Of a stretch of DNA of 64,000 nucleotides, positions 1-10,017 are shown piece after piece (within the stretch, counting starts at the first letter, position 1; each line of letters starts with the position of its first letter). The translations under genes were made by a program, and so were the position numbers. The notes under the pieces are model-generated. The model did no database searches, had not been told where the DNA came from, and saw only the letters and a program-made list of their open reading frames with translations. This DNA comes from Closterium sp. Naga37s-1. Lineage: Eukaryota; Streptophyta; Zygnematophyceae; Desmidiales; Closteriaceae. Location of the stretch: contig CANJKZ010000174.1 of NCBI GenBank assembly GCA_947471745.1, positions 1,650,001 to 1,714,000 of the forward strand, in the 5' to 3' direction.

Positions 1-219
1 TCGTGGCCTCCGCCCTGCCGCTGCTCGTCGCGACCCTGCCCTAACGGCCCGTCGCGGCCCCCCCTGCCCTCTAGGCTTGTCGCGGCCCTGCCCTGCCGCC
101 ACCCGCGGCCCTACCTTGCCGCCCGCCGCGGCCTCTGCCCTACCGCTGCTCATCGCGGCCCTGCCCTGCTACCGCCCTGTCGCGGCCCTGCGCTGACGCC
201 GACGCGTCACGGCAAGGTA
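1..219 (+). other. GC-rich leader of COP1
   Basis: A leader of short imperfect repeats built from GCCCTGCC and CGTCGCGG words, with no convincing gene. The same kind of leader occurs between the 5' LTR and gag of the other copia elements here, for example in reverse complement at about 29740-30280 and 43223-43880. It is taken as the transcribed 5' untranslated region of COP1. Confidence 0.6.
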
Positions 220-1602
220 GTGCCGCGGGTGCCGCGCCGCCCTACCGAGCCGCGCCGACCAGCCGAGCCGCGCCGCCCTACCGAGCCGCGCTGCCCTGCT
301 GAGCCGCGCCGCCCTACTGAGCCGCACTGCCCTGCCCGCGCTGCTCCTGCTGCTACTGCTGCTTCTGCTGCCACTGCTGCTACTGCTGCTACTGCTGCTA
401 CAGCTACGACGGCTAGCCCTACTGTTCTTACCTTTGATGCTAAGGGGAGTGCGGTTGACTTTGACGTGTGGGTTGATGACCTGCAGCCCTTTCTTCAGTG
501 TGATTCTAAGGACGGAGTATCCCTTTTCGATCATACGTCCGGTGTCTCTCCTGCACCTCCTGCCCTTGCTGACAGTACGGTTCGCTCGCAGTGGACCACT
601 CGTGACGCTGTTGCTGGCCTTGCTGTTCGTAGTCACCTGCCGTCTTCTGAGCGCGCGCACTTTGGCCAGTACAAGACTGCTAAGTCTTTGTATGACGGTG
701 TAGTAGCGCGCTACTCTTCCCCTGCCACTGCTACCCTCAGCCGCCTCATGCTGCCATACCTGTTCTCTGACCTTGCCACCTTTGCCACAGTCGCTGACCT
801 CATTACTCACCTCCGCGCTAGTGACGCCCGCTACCGCTATGCGCTTCCCACTGAGTTCTGTGCCAAGAACCCTCCCCCCATGTACATCACCCTTTACTAC
901 CTAGTCACCCGCCTCCCTGACTCCCTTGCTTCAGTCAGGGACCACTTTCTCTCCCTTTGCCCCACCGAGCTCACCATCGACCTGCTAGAGGAGCGCCTCA
1001 CTGCAGCTGAGAAGAGTATCGTTGCTGTAGGTGCTTCTCGCGGCGACCCTCGCGCCCCTTTCTTTGAGGGGTGTTCCCCTGTCCCCCTTCTCCCCTCTGT
1101 TGCTTCTGCTGCTGCTGTCGACCTCGTTGGCGCGGAGGTCGGGGCTGTGTCTGCTCCTAGTGGGAGGCGCCGCAACAGCAAGGGCAAGGGGGGCAAGGGT
1201 GGTGGAGGGGACGGTGGGGGCGGCAGTGGAGGCGGTGGAGGAGGCGGAGGGGGTGGCGGTGGAGCTGGGGGTGGTGGTGGGAGTGGGGGCTTCGGTGGCG
1301 GCGGTGGGGGCGGTGGGGGCAGCGGCAGCGGCGGTGGAGGCAGCGGCAGCAGTGGTGGAGGTGGCGGAGGCGGTGGTGCTGGTCGAGGTGGAGCCGCGCA
1401 GCGTGGAGGCTTTGGTGGTAGCCAGCGCCAGCAGCAGCCGCGTTCCCGTGAGCTCCGTCGGCCCAGCAGCTTCGTGAGTGGTATGCTGGGCGTGGGAGGT
1501 CTGGGGGTGTTGGTCCCTGCACTTACGTTCTTCGCACCGCCGGGCGCCGTGGGGAGACATGCGGGCTGCCACACACTACGTAGCGCTGCTTCGGTCGCCT
1601 GA
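220..1602 (+). CDS. COP1 gag
   Basis: A 460-residue open frame. The N-terminus is Pro/Arg/Ala rich. Residues about 65-300 are the copia gag core, with motifs such as LTFDAKG, FDHTSG, ARYSSPATATLSRL and YLVTRLPDSLASVRDHF, closely matched by the gag of COP4 (42743-43222, minus) and COP5 (28483-29334, minus). A very Gly-rich tract follows (about residues 325-400), then a Gln/Arg-rich patch that may bind nucleic acid. The product should form the particle that packages the element RNA. The start is uncertain: the Met at 220 is the first in the open frame, but the conserved core begins later. Confidence 0.75.
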   Translation: MPRVPRRPTEPRRPAEPRRPTEPRCPAEPRRPTEPHCPARAAPAATAASAATAATAATAATATTASPTVLTFDAKGSAVDFDVWVDDLQPFLQCDSKDGVSLFDHTSGVSPAPPALADSTVRSQWTTRDAVAGLAVRSHLPSSERAHFGQYKTAKSLYDGVVARYSSPATATLSRLMLPYLFSDLATFATVADLITHLRASDARYRYALPTEFCAKNPPPMYITLYYLVTRLPDSLASVRDHFLSLCPTELTIDLLEERLTAAEKSIVAVGASRGDPRAPFFEGCSPVPLLPSVASAAAVDLVGAEVGAVSAPSGRRRNSKGKGGKGGGGDGGGGSGGGGGGGGGGGGAGGGGGSGGFGGGGGGGGGSGSGGGGSGSSGGGGGGGGAGRGGAAQRGGFGGSQRQQQPRSRELRRPSSFVSGMLGVGGLGVLVPALTFFAPPGAVGRHAGCHTLRSAASVA

Positions 1603-1715
1603 CTGACGCCTGGCGCGCCCAGTTTCCTGACACTGTTGAGCTCCCTCGCTGGGGTGATCTGCTTAAGCAGAATGTTGCTATCTTTGATCTTGATTTCGAT
1701 GCTATCCTTGCTGCC

Positions 1716-2363
1716 ATGTATGATGTGGCTGATAGTGCTGAGGGTGACTGTTACCTGTATGTTCTTCCCAACCCGGGCATTGAGGCTGCTGTTCTAGGTG
1801 CTCGTGCGTCTGCTGCTCCAGGTACTAGTGAGTCTGCAGCTCCAGGTACTAGTGAGTCTGCTGCTCCAGGTTTTGGTGAGTCTGCTCTCTCTGGTACTGC
1901 ACCTACTGAGTCCTTGCACACTTTCACACTTGACTCTGGTGCTTCGCGCTCTTTCTTTTGCGACAGCACCACACTCACGCCGCTCACTCGGCCTGTCGCA
2001 GTCTCCTTGGCTGACCCCTCTGGGGGCCCAGTCCTTGCGCACTCTTCCACGGTTCTACCGTGTCCTGCGGCCCCGTCGGGCTTACTGTCGGGACTCCACC
2101 TCCCCTCGTTCTCTACAAACTTGGTGAGTGGAACTGACCTTCGGGACTTGTGGGTTGACCAGTTCACCCCTGGAGGTCAGCGTGTGACCCACTGCACTTG
2201 CTCTGGAACGGGCCGCCACCTAGCCATGTTCACCCGTTGGCCTGGGTCGAGTCTGTACACACTGACTACTGCGTCTCCTCCGGTTACTGCGTCTGGTCAG
2301 GTAGCTGCATCTGGTCTGGTGTTTGCTGCCGCGTCCAGGTCTAGTCCAGTGTCTGCCCCCTGA
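1716..2363 (+). CDS. COP1 protease region
   Basis: A 215-residue open frame with the aspartic protease signature TLDSGASRSFF at about residues 72-82, preceded by Ser/Ala/Pro-rich repeats (AAPGTSES). It matches the protease stretch of COP6 (25556-26461, minus). It would cut the polyprotein into gag and pol units. The following segment, 2380-2600, is the pre-integrase zinc region in degraded form. Part of a fossil element. Confidence 0.65.
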   Translation: MYDVADSAEGDCYLYVLPNPGIEAAVLGARASAAPGTSESAAPGTSESAAPGFGESALSGTAPTESLHTFTLDSGASRSFFCDSTTLTPLTRPVAVSLADPSGGPVLAHSSTVLPCPAAPSGLLSGLHLPSFSTNLVSGTDLRDLWVDQFTPGGQRVTHCTCSGTGRHLAMFTRWPGSSLYTLTTASPPVTASGQVAASGLVFAAASRSSPVSAP

Positions 2364-2389
2364 TCATGTCGTCCTCTGTCACACGAGAC

Positions 2390-3330
2390 TCTCCTTTGGC
2401 ACCACCGCCTTGGTCACCCCTCCCTGCCTCATCTTCGAGGTATGGCCTCTCGTACCCTTGTCTCTGGTCTCCCCAGGTCCCTCCCTCCCCTTCATGTGTT
2501 CCTTGTGTTGAGGGCCAGTAGCGCGCCGCTCCTCACTCCTCCGAGTTCCTTCCGACAGAGGCTCCCCTGCAGACTTTCCACATGGACGTGTGGGGCCCAG
2601 CCCGCGTCAGTGGACAGGGTCACGAGCGTTACTTTCTACTGGTCGTTGACGACTACTTGCGCTACACCACAGTCTTCCCCTTGCGCCGCAAGGGTGAGGT
2701 CACTGAGGTGTTGATCGACTGGATCCGCGGTGCCCGTCGCCAGCTCAGCGAGAGTTTCAGCTCGGACCTTCCTGTTCTGCGTCTGCACTCAGACAGAGGT
2801 GGTGAGTTTTCCTCCTGAGGGCTTTCTGTCGTGCGGAGGGCATCCGCCAGACATTCACACTTCCGGCCTCCCCCCAGCAAAATGGGATTGCTGAGCGCCG
2901 CATTGGCATGGTCATGGACGTCGCTCGTACGTCTATGATCCATGCGGCTGCTCCCCATTTTCTGTGGCTGTTCGCGGTTCAGTACGCTGCGCATCATATC
3001 AACCTTCAGCCTCGTGTCTCCTTGCCGGAGACCACACCTACTCTGCGGTGGACGGGGAAGGTTGGCGATGCGTCTGTGTTCCGTGTCTGGGGATCTCCTT
3101 GTCCGTGATACTTCCGCGGACAAGCTGTCCTCCCGTGCCGTTCCCTGCGTCTTCCTTGGCTTCCCCCCCTGACGCACCTGGGTGGCAGTTCTACCACCCC
3201 ACCTCTCATCGTCTTCTGTCCTCTCAGGACGTCACGTTTGACGAGTCGGTATCTTACTACCGTCTCTTTCCCTACCGCACTGCCCCTCTCCCTCCCCCGC
3301 CACTCTTCCTAGCACCAGGTGCTCCTCCGG
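2390..3330 (+). pseudogene. COP1 integrase region (fossil)
   Basis: Copia integrase remnants. The core reads MDVWGPARVSGQGHERYFL, then LHSDRGGEF, then NGIAERRIG, which supply the three acidic residues of a DD35E integrase. The downstream part (FLWLFAVQYAAHH, GDASVFRVWGS, PDAPGWQFYHPTS) is the usual copia integrase C-terminal half. Broken in several places. The intact counterpart in this window is COP6 at 24185-25456 (minus). Confidence 0.75.
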
Positions 3331-3389
3331 TAGACCCCCTCCCCCCTCAGGGTCCTGCCCCCTCAGGTGTGTCCCAGGTAGACCCTGTC

Positions 3390-4150
3390 GAGCTTGTTGA
3401 GGTAGCTGTCGACTCTGGTGCAGGTAGGGGTGCTGAGCCTATGGGTGCGGGGCCTGGGGGTGCTGAGCCTGGGGTTGCTGGGTCTGAGGGTGCGGAGCCT
3501 GGGGGTGCTGAGTCTGGGGGTGCTTCGCCTGGGGGTGCTGAGTCTGGGGGTGCTGAGCCAGGGGGTGCTGAGCCTGAGCGTGCTGAGTCTGGAGGTCCTC
3601 CTGGTGTCCCGTCACGGGGGGAGCCCCTCTCTCCGCAGCGGCTCTGTGAGTGGTACGCTCGGCGCTGTAGCCATGCTGTTGGAGCTACGGGGCCTGCTGC
3701 TGGAGGTGCTTCTGGAGCTGGAGCTGCTGGAGGTGCTGCTGGTGCTGGAGCTGCAGGAGCCGCTAGTTCTGGAGGTGCTGGTACTGGAGGTACTGGCGCT
3801 GTTGGAGGTCCTACTGGTGTTGGAGCTGTTGGAGGTGTTGGAGCAGCTGGTCCCGGAGGTGCTCGTGCTGGAGGTACTAGAGCTGCTGGGCCTGGAGGTG
3901 CTGCAGGAGTTGGAGCTGTAGGTGCTGGAGCTGTTGCTACTGGAGGTGCTGCTGGAGCTGGAGCTGCTGGGGCTGGTGGTGCTGAAGGAGTTGGAGCTGT
4001 GGGTGCTGGGGCTGTTGCTACTGGAGGTGTTGCTGGAGCTGGAGCTGCTGGAGGTACTGGAGCTGGTGGTGCTGTGGGAGTTGTAGCTGGAGACCCTGGA
4101 GCTGAGGGTACTGGTGCTGTCTCGGCTGTTTCTGGAGGCACAGAGCGGCC
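3390..4150 (+). repeat. COP1 integrase-RT linker: Gly/Glu and Gly/Ala repeats
   Basis: Two back-to-back minisatellites within the open frame 2964-4889. The first (about 3420-3600) repeats GGAEPGGAESGGA-type units from a 15-30 base period. The second (about 3670-4130) codes for GAGAAGGAGA-type runs. Between them is a short conserved island, LSPQRLCEWYARR. Every related copia element here has the same three-part arrangement between integrase and reverse transcriptase. Confidence 0.75.
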
Positions 4151-4921
4151 GCGGTCGTACTACGTTCCGCTTCTTCAGCAAGTTCTTGGTCTCTCGCCTT
4201 CAACTGGTCCTACTCCTCCCTTATTGAGTCCACCGCCTGTCCAGTCACAGTCGCAGTTACAGCCAGCCTCTCCACTGCCTGGTCCTTCTCCTTACTCTGG
4301 ACCGACTAGAGGCCTTACGGAGCGTCGTGAGCCCGAGTCTCGTCCTGCGTCACCTGAGTCTCGTCCTGAGTCGCCTATTCGTGCTGTTCGCACTGGTCGT
4401 CGTGTTCTGCGTCAGCGTCCTCCTCCTGTCCCCGGCACTTACTCTATGACTCTACGTCCTTCCAATGCTCCACAGCGTGTCCCTCTGCCGTCTCCTCCTG
4501 CGTCCTCTATTCCTTACGGTTCGGACCCGAAGTCTGACTCCCTTCGTGCTGCTAGTCCTACTGTCACGCGTTTTCTGGCCACTGTTGTCACTGACCCTTC
4601 ATTTGAGTCCACTGCTGCGTCTGCTCTAGTTGCTGAGCTTGTTGACTTTGCTGCCGCCTGTCGTCTAGACTACGCCGCTAGTCTTGTTGCTGAGTCTGAG
4701 TCTGCGTCTGTCTGTCCTCCGTCCGTCCGGGGTGAGTGTGCTCTTGGCACGGACGTCCTTGAGGGCAGACAGGAGGAGTTTGAGTGCTTTGCCGCTGCTT
4801 TACCTCATCTCATGTCCATGCTGCTTGCCCCTGAGGGAGACCCGGATGCACCAGACATCCCGCCCCGCGCTCTTACGCAGAGGCGATAGAGGGTCCCTAC
4901 TCCTCTCAGTGGCAGACAGCC

Positions 4922-6433
4922 ATGGACACAGAGATGGCTTCCTGGAAGTCCACAGGCACCTACGTCGACGAGGTTCCCCCACCTGGGGCGAACATCGTCA
5001 GTGGCATGTGGATTTTCAGGGTGAAGCGGCCGCCGGGTTCTCCGCCTGTCTTCAAGGCGCGTTACGTTGCACGAGGCTTCAGTCAGCGACAGGGAGTTGA
5101 CTTCTTCCAGACCTTCTCCCCAACCCCGAAGATGACCACTCTTTGGGTGGTGCTGCACGTTGCCGCTCAGCGTGACTACGAGCTACACTCGCTTGATTTC
5201 AGCACAGCCTTCCTACAGGGCAACCTGCATGAGGAGATCTGGCTATGCCGCCCTCCTAGCTTCACTGGGTCGTTTCCTGCTCGTACCAAGTGGAGCCTCC
5301 GGCGGCCAGTCAACAGTCTCCACCAGGCACCCCGTGAGTGGCACGACACACTGAGGACGACTCTTGCTGCTCTTGGGTTTGCTCCTTCCACTGCTGACCC
5401 GTCGCTGTTTCTTCGCACTGACACCACTCTGCCGCCGTTCTACGTTCTCGTGTACGTAGACGACATAGACTTTGCTACTGCTGACACTGAGGCACTCGCC
5501 CACGTGAAGTCGGAGCTGCAGAAGAGATACACGTGCACAGACCTGGGTGAGCTGACAAGCTATCTTGGCTTTCGGATCATCCGGGATAGAGCACAGCGCA
5601 CCACTACCTTGACTTATTCACACATCGTGCAGCAGGTCCTTCAGCGCTTCGGCTTCACGTACTCCTTGCCACAGTCCACTCCTCTGCCTACCGGTCACTC
5701 GCTCTCAGCACCACCTTCGGACGAGTCCGTAGAGCCGAGTGGCTCGTATCCAGAGCTTGTGGGTTGCCTCATGTACCTGATGACCTGCACTCGACCTGAC
5801 CTTGCTTACCCTCTTAGCATTCTAGCGCGCTATGTCGCTCCTGGCAGACACAGGAAGGAGCACATGGATGTAGCTAAGAGGGTGTTGCGCTACTTGTGCA
5901 GTACGTCGGGAATGGGGCTCGTGCTTGGAGGATGGGCTCGAGTTGCCCTCACTGGTCACGCAGACGCTTCCTGGGTTGACGACTTGGCTACGCAGCGGTC
6001 GTCACAGGGTTACACCTTCAGTCTTGGTTGCGGTTCTGTCTCTTGGCGGTCTACCCGCTCTTCTTCTGTTCTCAGCTCCAGTTATGAGGCTGAGATCTAC
6101 GTTGGGGCCATGGCTGCACAGGAGTTACGCTGGCTCACCTACCTGCTGACCGACTTGGGAGAGGCGCCTCGTTCTCCTCCAGTTCTGTACGTCGACAACA
6201 AGGCCATGCTTGCCTTGTGTCAGGAGCACAGACTGGAGCACAGAACGAAGCACATTGCTCTGCGCTACTTCCTTGCTCGAGAGTTGGAGCAGCGTGGTCA
6301 GCTTCGTCTTGCTTACATGGCCACTCGGGCCAACACTGCTGATATCTTTACGAAGGCACTTCAGCCATGTGATCATCAGCGCTTTTGTACTATGCTAGGT
6401 CTTGCTCACTTCTTGACTCTGCTTGTACTGTGA
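4922..6433 (+). CDS. COP1 reverse transcriptase and RNase H
   Basis: A 503-residue open frame. Residues about 25-280 are copia reverse transcriptase: GMWIFRVKRPPG, KARYVARGF, LDFSTAFLQG (first catalytic Asp region) and YVDD at 178-181. Residues about 340-480 are RNase H, with candidate acidic residues D348 (HADASW), E389 (YEAEIY), D425 (YVDNKA) and D474 (TADIFTK). The conserved domain starts slightly upstream of the Met at 4922, in the end of the 2964-4889 frame. It copies element RNA into DNA and removes the RNA strand. It is the best-preserved copia RT/RNase H in the window. Confidence 0.85.
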   Translation: MDTEMASWKSTGTYVDEVPPPGANIVSGMWIFRVKRPPGSPPVFKARYVARGFSQRQGVDFFQTFSPTPKMTTLWVVLHVAAQRDYELHSLDFSTAFLQGNLHEEIWLCRPPSFTGSFPARTKWSLRRPVNSLHQAPREWHDTLRTTLAALGFAPSTADPSLFLRTDTTLPPFYVLVYVDDIDFATADTEALAHVKSELQKRYTCTDLGELTSYLGFRIIRDRAQRTTTLTYSHIVQQVLQRFGFTYSLPQSTPLPTGHSLSAPPSDESVEPSGSYPELVGCLMYLMTCTRPDLAYPLSILARYVAPGRHRKEHMDVAKRVLRYLCSTSGMGLVLGGWARVALTGHADASWVDDLATQRSSQGYTFSLGCGSVSWRSTRSSSVLSSSYEAEIYVGAMAAQELRWLTYLLTDLGEAPRSPPVLYVDNKAMLALCQEHRLEHRTKHIALRYFLARELEQRGQLRLAYMATRANTADIFTKALQPCDHQRFCTMLGLAHFLTLLVL

Positions 6434-6645
6434 TCTCTATACATATACCTGCATGCTTACACTTGCTAGGTTGTGTTCACTGTATTTCTTGTTCTCCTTC
6501 ATATAACTCTGCATGTGAACTGGCCTTGTGGCCATTTGCTTGTGCTCAGAATGTGTGGTGACGTCGTGATCCACCCTGAGCTTGCTTTGCCTTTCTTGAC
6601 CGGTCTTGTGACCTCTTGTTCTCCCCCACTTTGCCTATGGGGGTG
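6434..6645 (+). other. COP1 3' non-coding region with polypurine tract
   Basis: No gene. This stretch, between the RNase H stop and the LTR, is conserved in the other copia elements (10018-10290 and 12661-12886 minus, 38910-39196 plus). It has an ACTGGCCTTGTGGCC word, a CACCCTGAG word and a final CTATGGGGGTG purine run that should be the plus-strand primer, immediately before the LTR. Confidence 0.6.
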
Positions 6646-6775
6646 TGTCAAACTTATATGCTATAGTTGTCTAGGCTGTAGTGGGGTAGTTCATATAGGG
6701 TACAACACTTTTAGGTTTCCTACTTGTACCCACCTGCTTGCTAGTTCAGTCATTCCTTCCTTCCCTATTCTGACA
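6646..6775 (+). repeat. COP1 3' LTR
   Basis: A 130-base short LTR starting TGTCAAAC and ending TTCTGACA, so the ends are TGTCA/TGACA. It lies right after the purine tract. It contains the GGCTGTAGTGGGGTA core shared by most copia LTRs here. The downstream flank is GATAG; the partner flank is outside the window. Confidence 0.75.
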
Positions 6776-8261
6776 GATAGTACCCATCGGAGTGGCACGC
6801 AACAAAACCGTCCTCACGGGAAAGTGGGTCTTCTACGTGAAAACAAAAGCTGATGGGACAATCGACAAATTCAAAGCGCGATGGGTCCTATGCGGCTTTG
6901 ATCAAGAATACGGGCGAGACTTCACCGAGACTTTTGCGCTAGTCAGCCGACATAACTCCCTACGAATTCTCCTCGTAATAGCCGCCATGAAGCACAAGAA
7001 GCTCCGCCAAATCGACGTAGCCAACACATTCCTCTATGCTCCCGTCGACGCTGAAATCTTCGCTGAGCAACCACACGGATCCAACACAGACCCTAATCAA
7101 GTCTGTTAGCTGGTGAAATCCTTGTACGGCATTAAGCAAGCTCCACGGCTGTGGCAGCAGTACCTACACGCCCGACTAATCCGCATCGGCTTTCAGCAAT
7201 TCCCACACGACCAGGGCATATATAGGCTCACAAAGGAAGCCGAGTATATTCTACTCATCGTGTGTGTAGACAACCTACTATACATAGGCTCCACCGGCGA
7301 CATCACCAACTGGTTTCAAGGGGAGCTGCAAAAGGACCTCTCACTTACGGTTTCTTCTACCATGACCCAGTTACCTTGGACTCAACATTCTAGATGGAGA
7401 GAACGCGATCTACCTCAGCGCCGCAAAATACGCCGACACCATCGCGAAATGCTGCGGACTGACGCCAACCCCCATTTCCACGCCCTTCCGCTTCACCGCA
7501 GGAAATCACCAGGAAAAATCCAACATGCTTGAAACTGCCGGCCTACTCGACTACCAACGAAAACTGGGCTGTCTACTCTTCGCAGCCGTCACCTGCCGAC
7601 TGGATCTATCATACTTAGCGAGTCAGCTTGCTACCCACCTCAAGCGGCCCGAAGCAGAGCATATGGCCGAACTCGACCGCACCTTACACTACCTCGTCAG
7701 CACGCCAACGATCGGCCTAACCTACCAAAAGACCGGAACCACTACTCCAAAGCTAATTGGCTACGTGGACGCTGACCACGCAGGCGACTCTGACAACAGG
7801 CAATCACGCACTGACTACATCTATCGACTTGAGCCCGTCGGACCTATCTTGTGGCAGTCGAACAAACAAGAACTAATTGCACCCTCCTCTGCTGAAGCCG
7901 AATACATAGCACTCTTCTCAGCCACCAAAGAAGGACTGTACCTTCGCGAACTACTAGAAGAAGCAAAGATGGCTCAGTTACCCAGCTTCTCCCTCTTCTG
8001 CGACAACCAGTCTGCAATTTGCATAGCGAACAAGAGTGGGTTTGCGAACCAAACGAAGCACATCGCTCTACGCTACTTCTTTGTGAAGGACGAGATCGAG
8101 AAAGGGAGACTCGAGCTATCCTACTGCCCCATGTTTGAGATGGCAACAGATTATATGACCGAGAAACTTGGAAAGCATAAGTTTGAGTACTGCATGCTGC
8201 TGACTGGACAGGATCACATCATCAACAACGAAGGCGATGACACTCCAGAAGCAAAGGGGAG
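6776..8261 (+). mobile_element. COP2: TNT-like copia RT/RNase H fragment
   Basis: A second copia lineage, lower in GC and without Gly/Ala repeats. Open frames at 6792-7109, 7113-7532 and 7525-8277 show WVFYVKTKADG, FKARWVLCGFDQEYG, IDVANTFLYAPV, SLYGIKQAPRLW (RT) and YVDADHAGD, WQSNKQELIAPSSAEAEY, TKHIALRYFFVKDEIE (RNase H). These words are typical of TNT1-like copia elements. RNase H is the best-kept part. A few breaks. The purine tract GCAAAGGGGAG at 8251-8261 marks its 3' end. Confidence 0.85.
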
Positions 8262-8277
8262 TATTGGAAACATTTAG
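7525..8277 (+). CDS. COP2 RNase H domain
   Basis: A 250-residue open frame. Residues about 20-90 are the thumb/connection (TCRLDLSYLASQLA, HYLVSTPTIGL). RNase H follows: D in GYVDADHAGD, E in SSAEAEYIAL, D in LFCDNQSAICIA, then TKHIALRYFF. The length and order are normal for the C-terminus of a TNT1-type polyprotein. It degrades the RNA strand after first-strand synthesis. Confidence 0.8.
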   Translation: MLETAGLLDYQRKLGCLLFAAVTCRLDLSYLASQLATHLKRPEAEHMAELDRTLHYLVSTPTIGLTYQKTGTTTPKLIGYVDADHAGDSDNRQSRTDYIYRLEPVGPILWQSNKQELIAPSSAEAEYIALFSATKEGLYLRELLEEAKMAQLPSFSLFCDNQSAICIANKSGFANQTKHIALRYFFVKDEIEKGRLELSYCPMFEMATDYMTEKLGKHKFEYCMLLTGQDHIINNEGDDTPEAKGSIGNI

Positions 8278-8740
8278 TTTACGCTTCTGAAGTATCGAGC
8301 ACTATAACAAAAAGAGAAGTATACTCACAGCGAAGCAACACCGAGTCAAGCAAAGCGGTTGACTAGGCGACAACAGTAGGAGGTTGAAGTGAAGGTCAAC
8401 AGTCAGAGACCCTTGACTTGACAAAGGCAGCGCGACAGCAAGGACAAATAACTGACTCATTATTGAGCAGTTACCCGAGTCGTCGATGTATCGAATCGCA
8501 ACAGCAGTTGTAGTTAAACCCTTCGTATTCCTTGTAATAATGTATATATCCGTGTATCTCTTTGCTTTAATCAATTTCATTTAGTTCTCATATACTAGTA
8601 CAAGGTGGTTCACTCAATCCACTATTATGCTTCCGCTAAATACATCACTACTCTGAGAGTCTAGTCTTGAACGATCCTAAGGACTTCTTTAGCCCAACAC
8701 TTACCTCCTAAGCAACGTTCCTAAGCTAGTTTAGTCCTTA
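8262..8740 (+). repeat. Probable 3' LTR or flank of COP2
   Basis: Starts TATTGGAAAC directly after the COP2 purine tract, where plant copia LTRs usually begin TGTTGGA. It is AT-rich with a TATATA stretch at about 8543-8549 and no gene. The far end could not be fixed because no second copy is in the window; a transition to GC-rich low-complexity sequence near 8740 is used as a rough limit. Confidence 0.4.
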
Positions 8741-9906
8741 GTTTCGTCTCCGCCAGCCAGCCTTTGCCAGCGTGGCGCCACCGCCAGCCAGCCTTCCCGT
8801 CAACCTTAGTGCAGCAGTCGCGCGCTTCCTTCTAGCCTCTCGAACGCGCGCATGTATTCTGCACGTACCAGCACAGCGCCCGCCAACATAGCGCGCTCAG
8901 CAGGGCAGCGCACGCCAGCAAACCGCGCCTGCATAGCGCGCGCGCCAGCACAGTGAGCGCCAGTGACGCTCATGCAGTAGCAATGCGCACGCGCTCAGCA
9001 GGCACACGAGCGCCAGCGCGTAGCGCGCCACAGCCACCTGCCCTGCCGCAACACGCGCCGTAGTGCACACCGACATTGCTGCGCGTGCTGCATCCGTAGG
9101 CACTCACTACTGGCTGCCGGCACCTCAGCTTGCTGCTAGCAGCAACTACACTAGCCGCCAGCCCGCCTCTGCCTCAGCAGCCATGAACGTGCAGCGCTGC
9201 GCACGCCACGCTCCGCCTGCTGCCTGGACGCAGCAGCGCACGGTTGCATTACACGCAGCCAGCAAAAGCGCTAGCGCGAGTAGCACTCGCTGGAATTTGC
9301 CAGCAGCAGCAGCAACTTACCGTCAGTAGCAGACACCAGCCGCCCAAAACTCTTTCCAGCTGCCCACAGTTCATCCCAGCCGGCCACAGCCTCTCCCAGC
9401 CGCCCACAGCCCCTCCTAGCCGCCCACCACCCCCTAATTCCGCCCATTTTTTGCCTAATGCCGCCCATAGCCGCCCATCGTACCACGAGTGCCCATTGTC
9501 TAGTGCACGCCTTCTGTCTTTGGCATCCCTATCCGCGGCGGGCAGCCGCAATCACTTTTCCTGGCGTAGTTTCGATTTGTTCCTCGACTGGCGTTCCTAG
9601 CACCCCTTGCCTAGCACACTATTCCCAAGATGGTGTCTCTTCTTCGTTAGTTCTTAGTATCGCTCCAGTCGTGCCTTGCTCCAACCGTGCCTTGCTCCAT
9701 CTGTGCCTTGCTCTAGCCGTGCCTTGCTCCAGCCGTGCCTTGCTCCAGGCGTGCCTTGCTCCTAGCTGTTCTCGCTCCTCACTCCTAGCTCAATGTGCTC
9801 CGAGCTCCGGCCGTTCCTCGCCTAGTTTCACCTGGCCCTTCTAGCTGTTCTCGCTCCTCGCTCCAGCCGTTCCTCGAGCCCGTAGATTCTAGCCTGGCGT
9901 TTCTAG
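8741..9906 (+). other. GC-rich leader-like sequence, probably the 5' leader of COP3
   Basis: Low-complexity, no convincing gene. 8741-9330 is rich in GCGCGCCAGCA-type words; 9330-9900 is rich in CAGCCGCCCA and CTCCAGCCGT words. The latter resemble 44027-44100, which continues into COP3 gag. Together with TCTAG at both 9902-9906 and 44027-44031, this suggests the two stretches were once joined and were split by insertion of COP4. Confidence 0.5.
9670..9765 (+). repeat. 16-base tandem repeat, six copies
   Basis: Six imperfect copies of a 16-base unit close to CGTGCCTTGCTCCAGC. Non-coding, part of the COP3-like leader. Confidence 0.85.
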
Positions 9907-10017
9907 TATAAAAAAATAGACGAGGGAATGATACAAGTACTAACCCTAATTGGGATGTACCCCTTCTGGGCTACCCCACTACGGCCTACACAATATAAAC
10001 ATTATAACAGTTTAACA
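9907..10017 (-). repeat. COP4 3' LTR
   Basis: About 111 bases, ending (plus-strand high side) at TTTAACA before CACCCCC, the reverse of the polypurine tract. It is highly similar to 43896-44026, sharing GACGAGGGAATGAT, ACAAGTACTAACCCTAATTG and the TACCCCACTAC core. The low end is followed outward by TCTAG. Confidence 0.7.

Larger units (their letters stand above)
1..6775 (+). mobile_element. COP1: Ty1/copia LTR retrotransposon, 5' end outside window
   Basis: A copia element on the plus strand. The order is GC-rich leader (1-219), gag (220-1602), protease region, integrase region, a low-complexity linker, reverse transcriptase plus RNase H (to 6433), a 3' non-coding stretch and a 3' LTR (6646-6775). 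Integrase before reverse transcriptase is the copia order. The 5' LTR and primer site would lie before base 1. It is a fossil with several breaks in protease and integrase, while gag and RT/RNase H are still long open frames. The sequence just after its 3' LTR is a different copia lineage cut inside RT, so COP1 may have inserted into COP2; the other half would be outside the window. Confidence 0.9.

Noticed and set aside
897-1574. Long minus-strand frames full of Pro and Arg opposite COP1 gag
   Set aside because: They are shadows of the Gly-rich tract; the plus frame has the conserved gag core.
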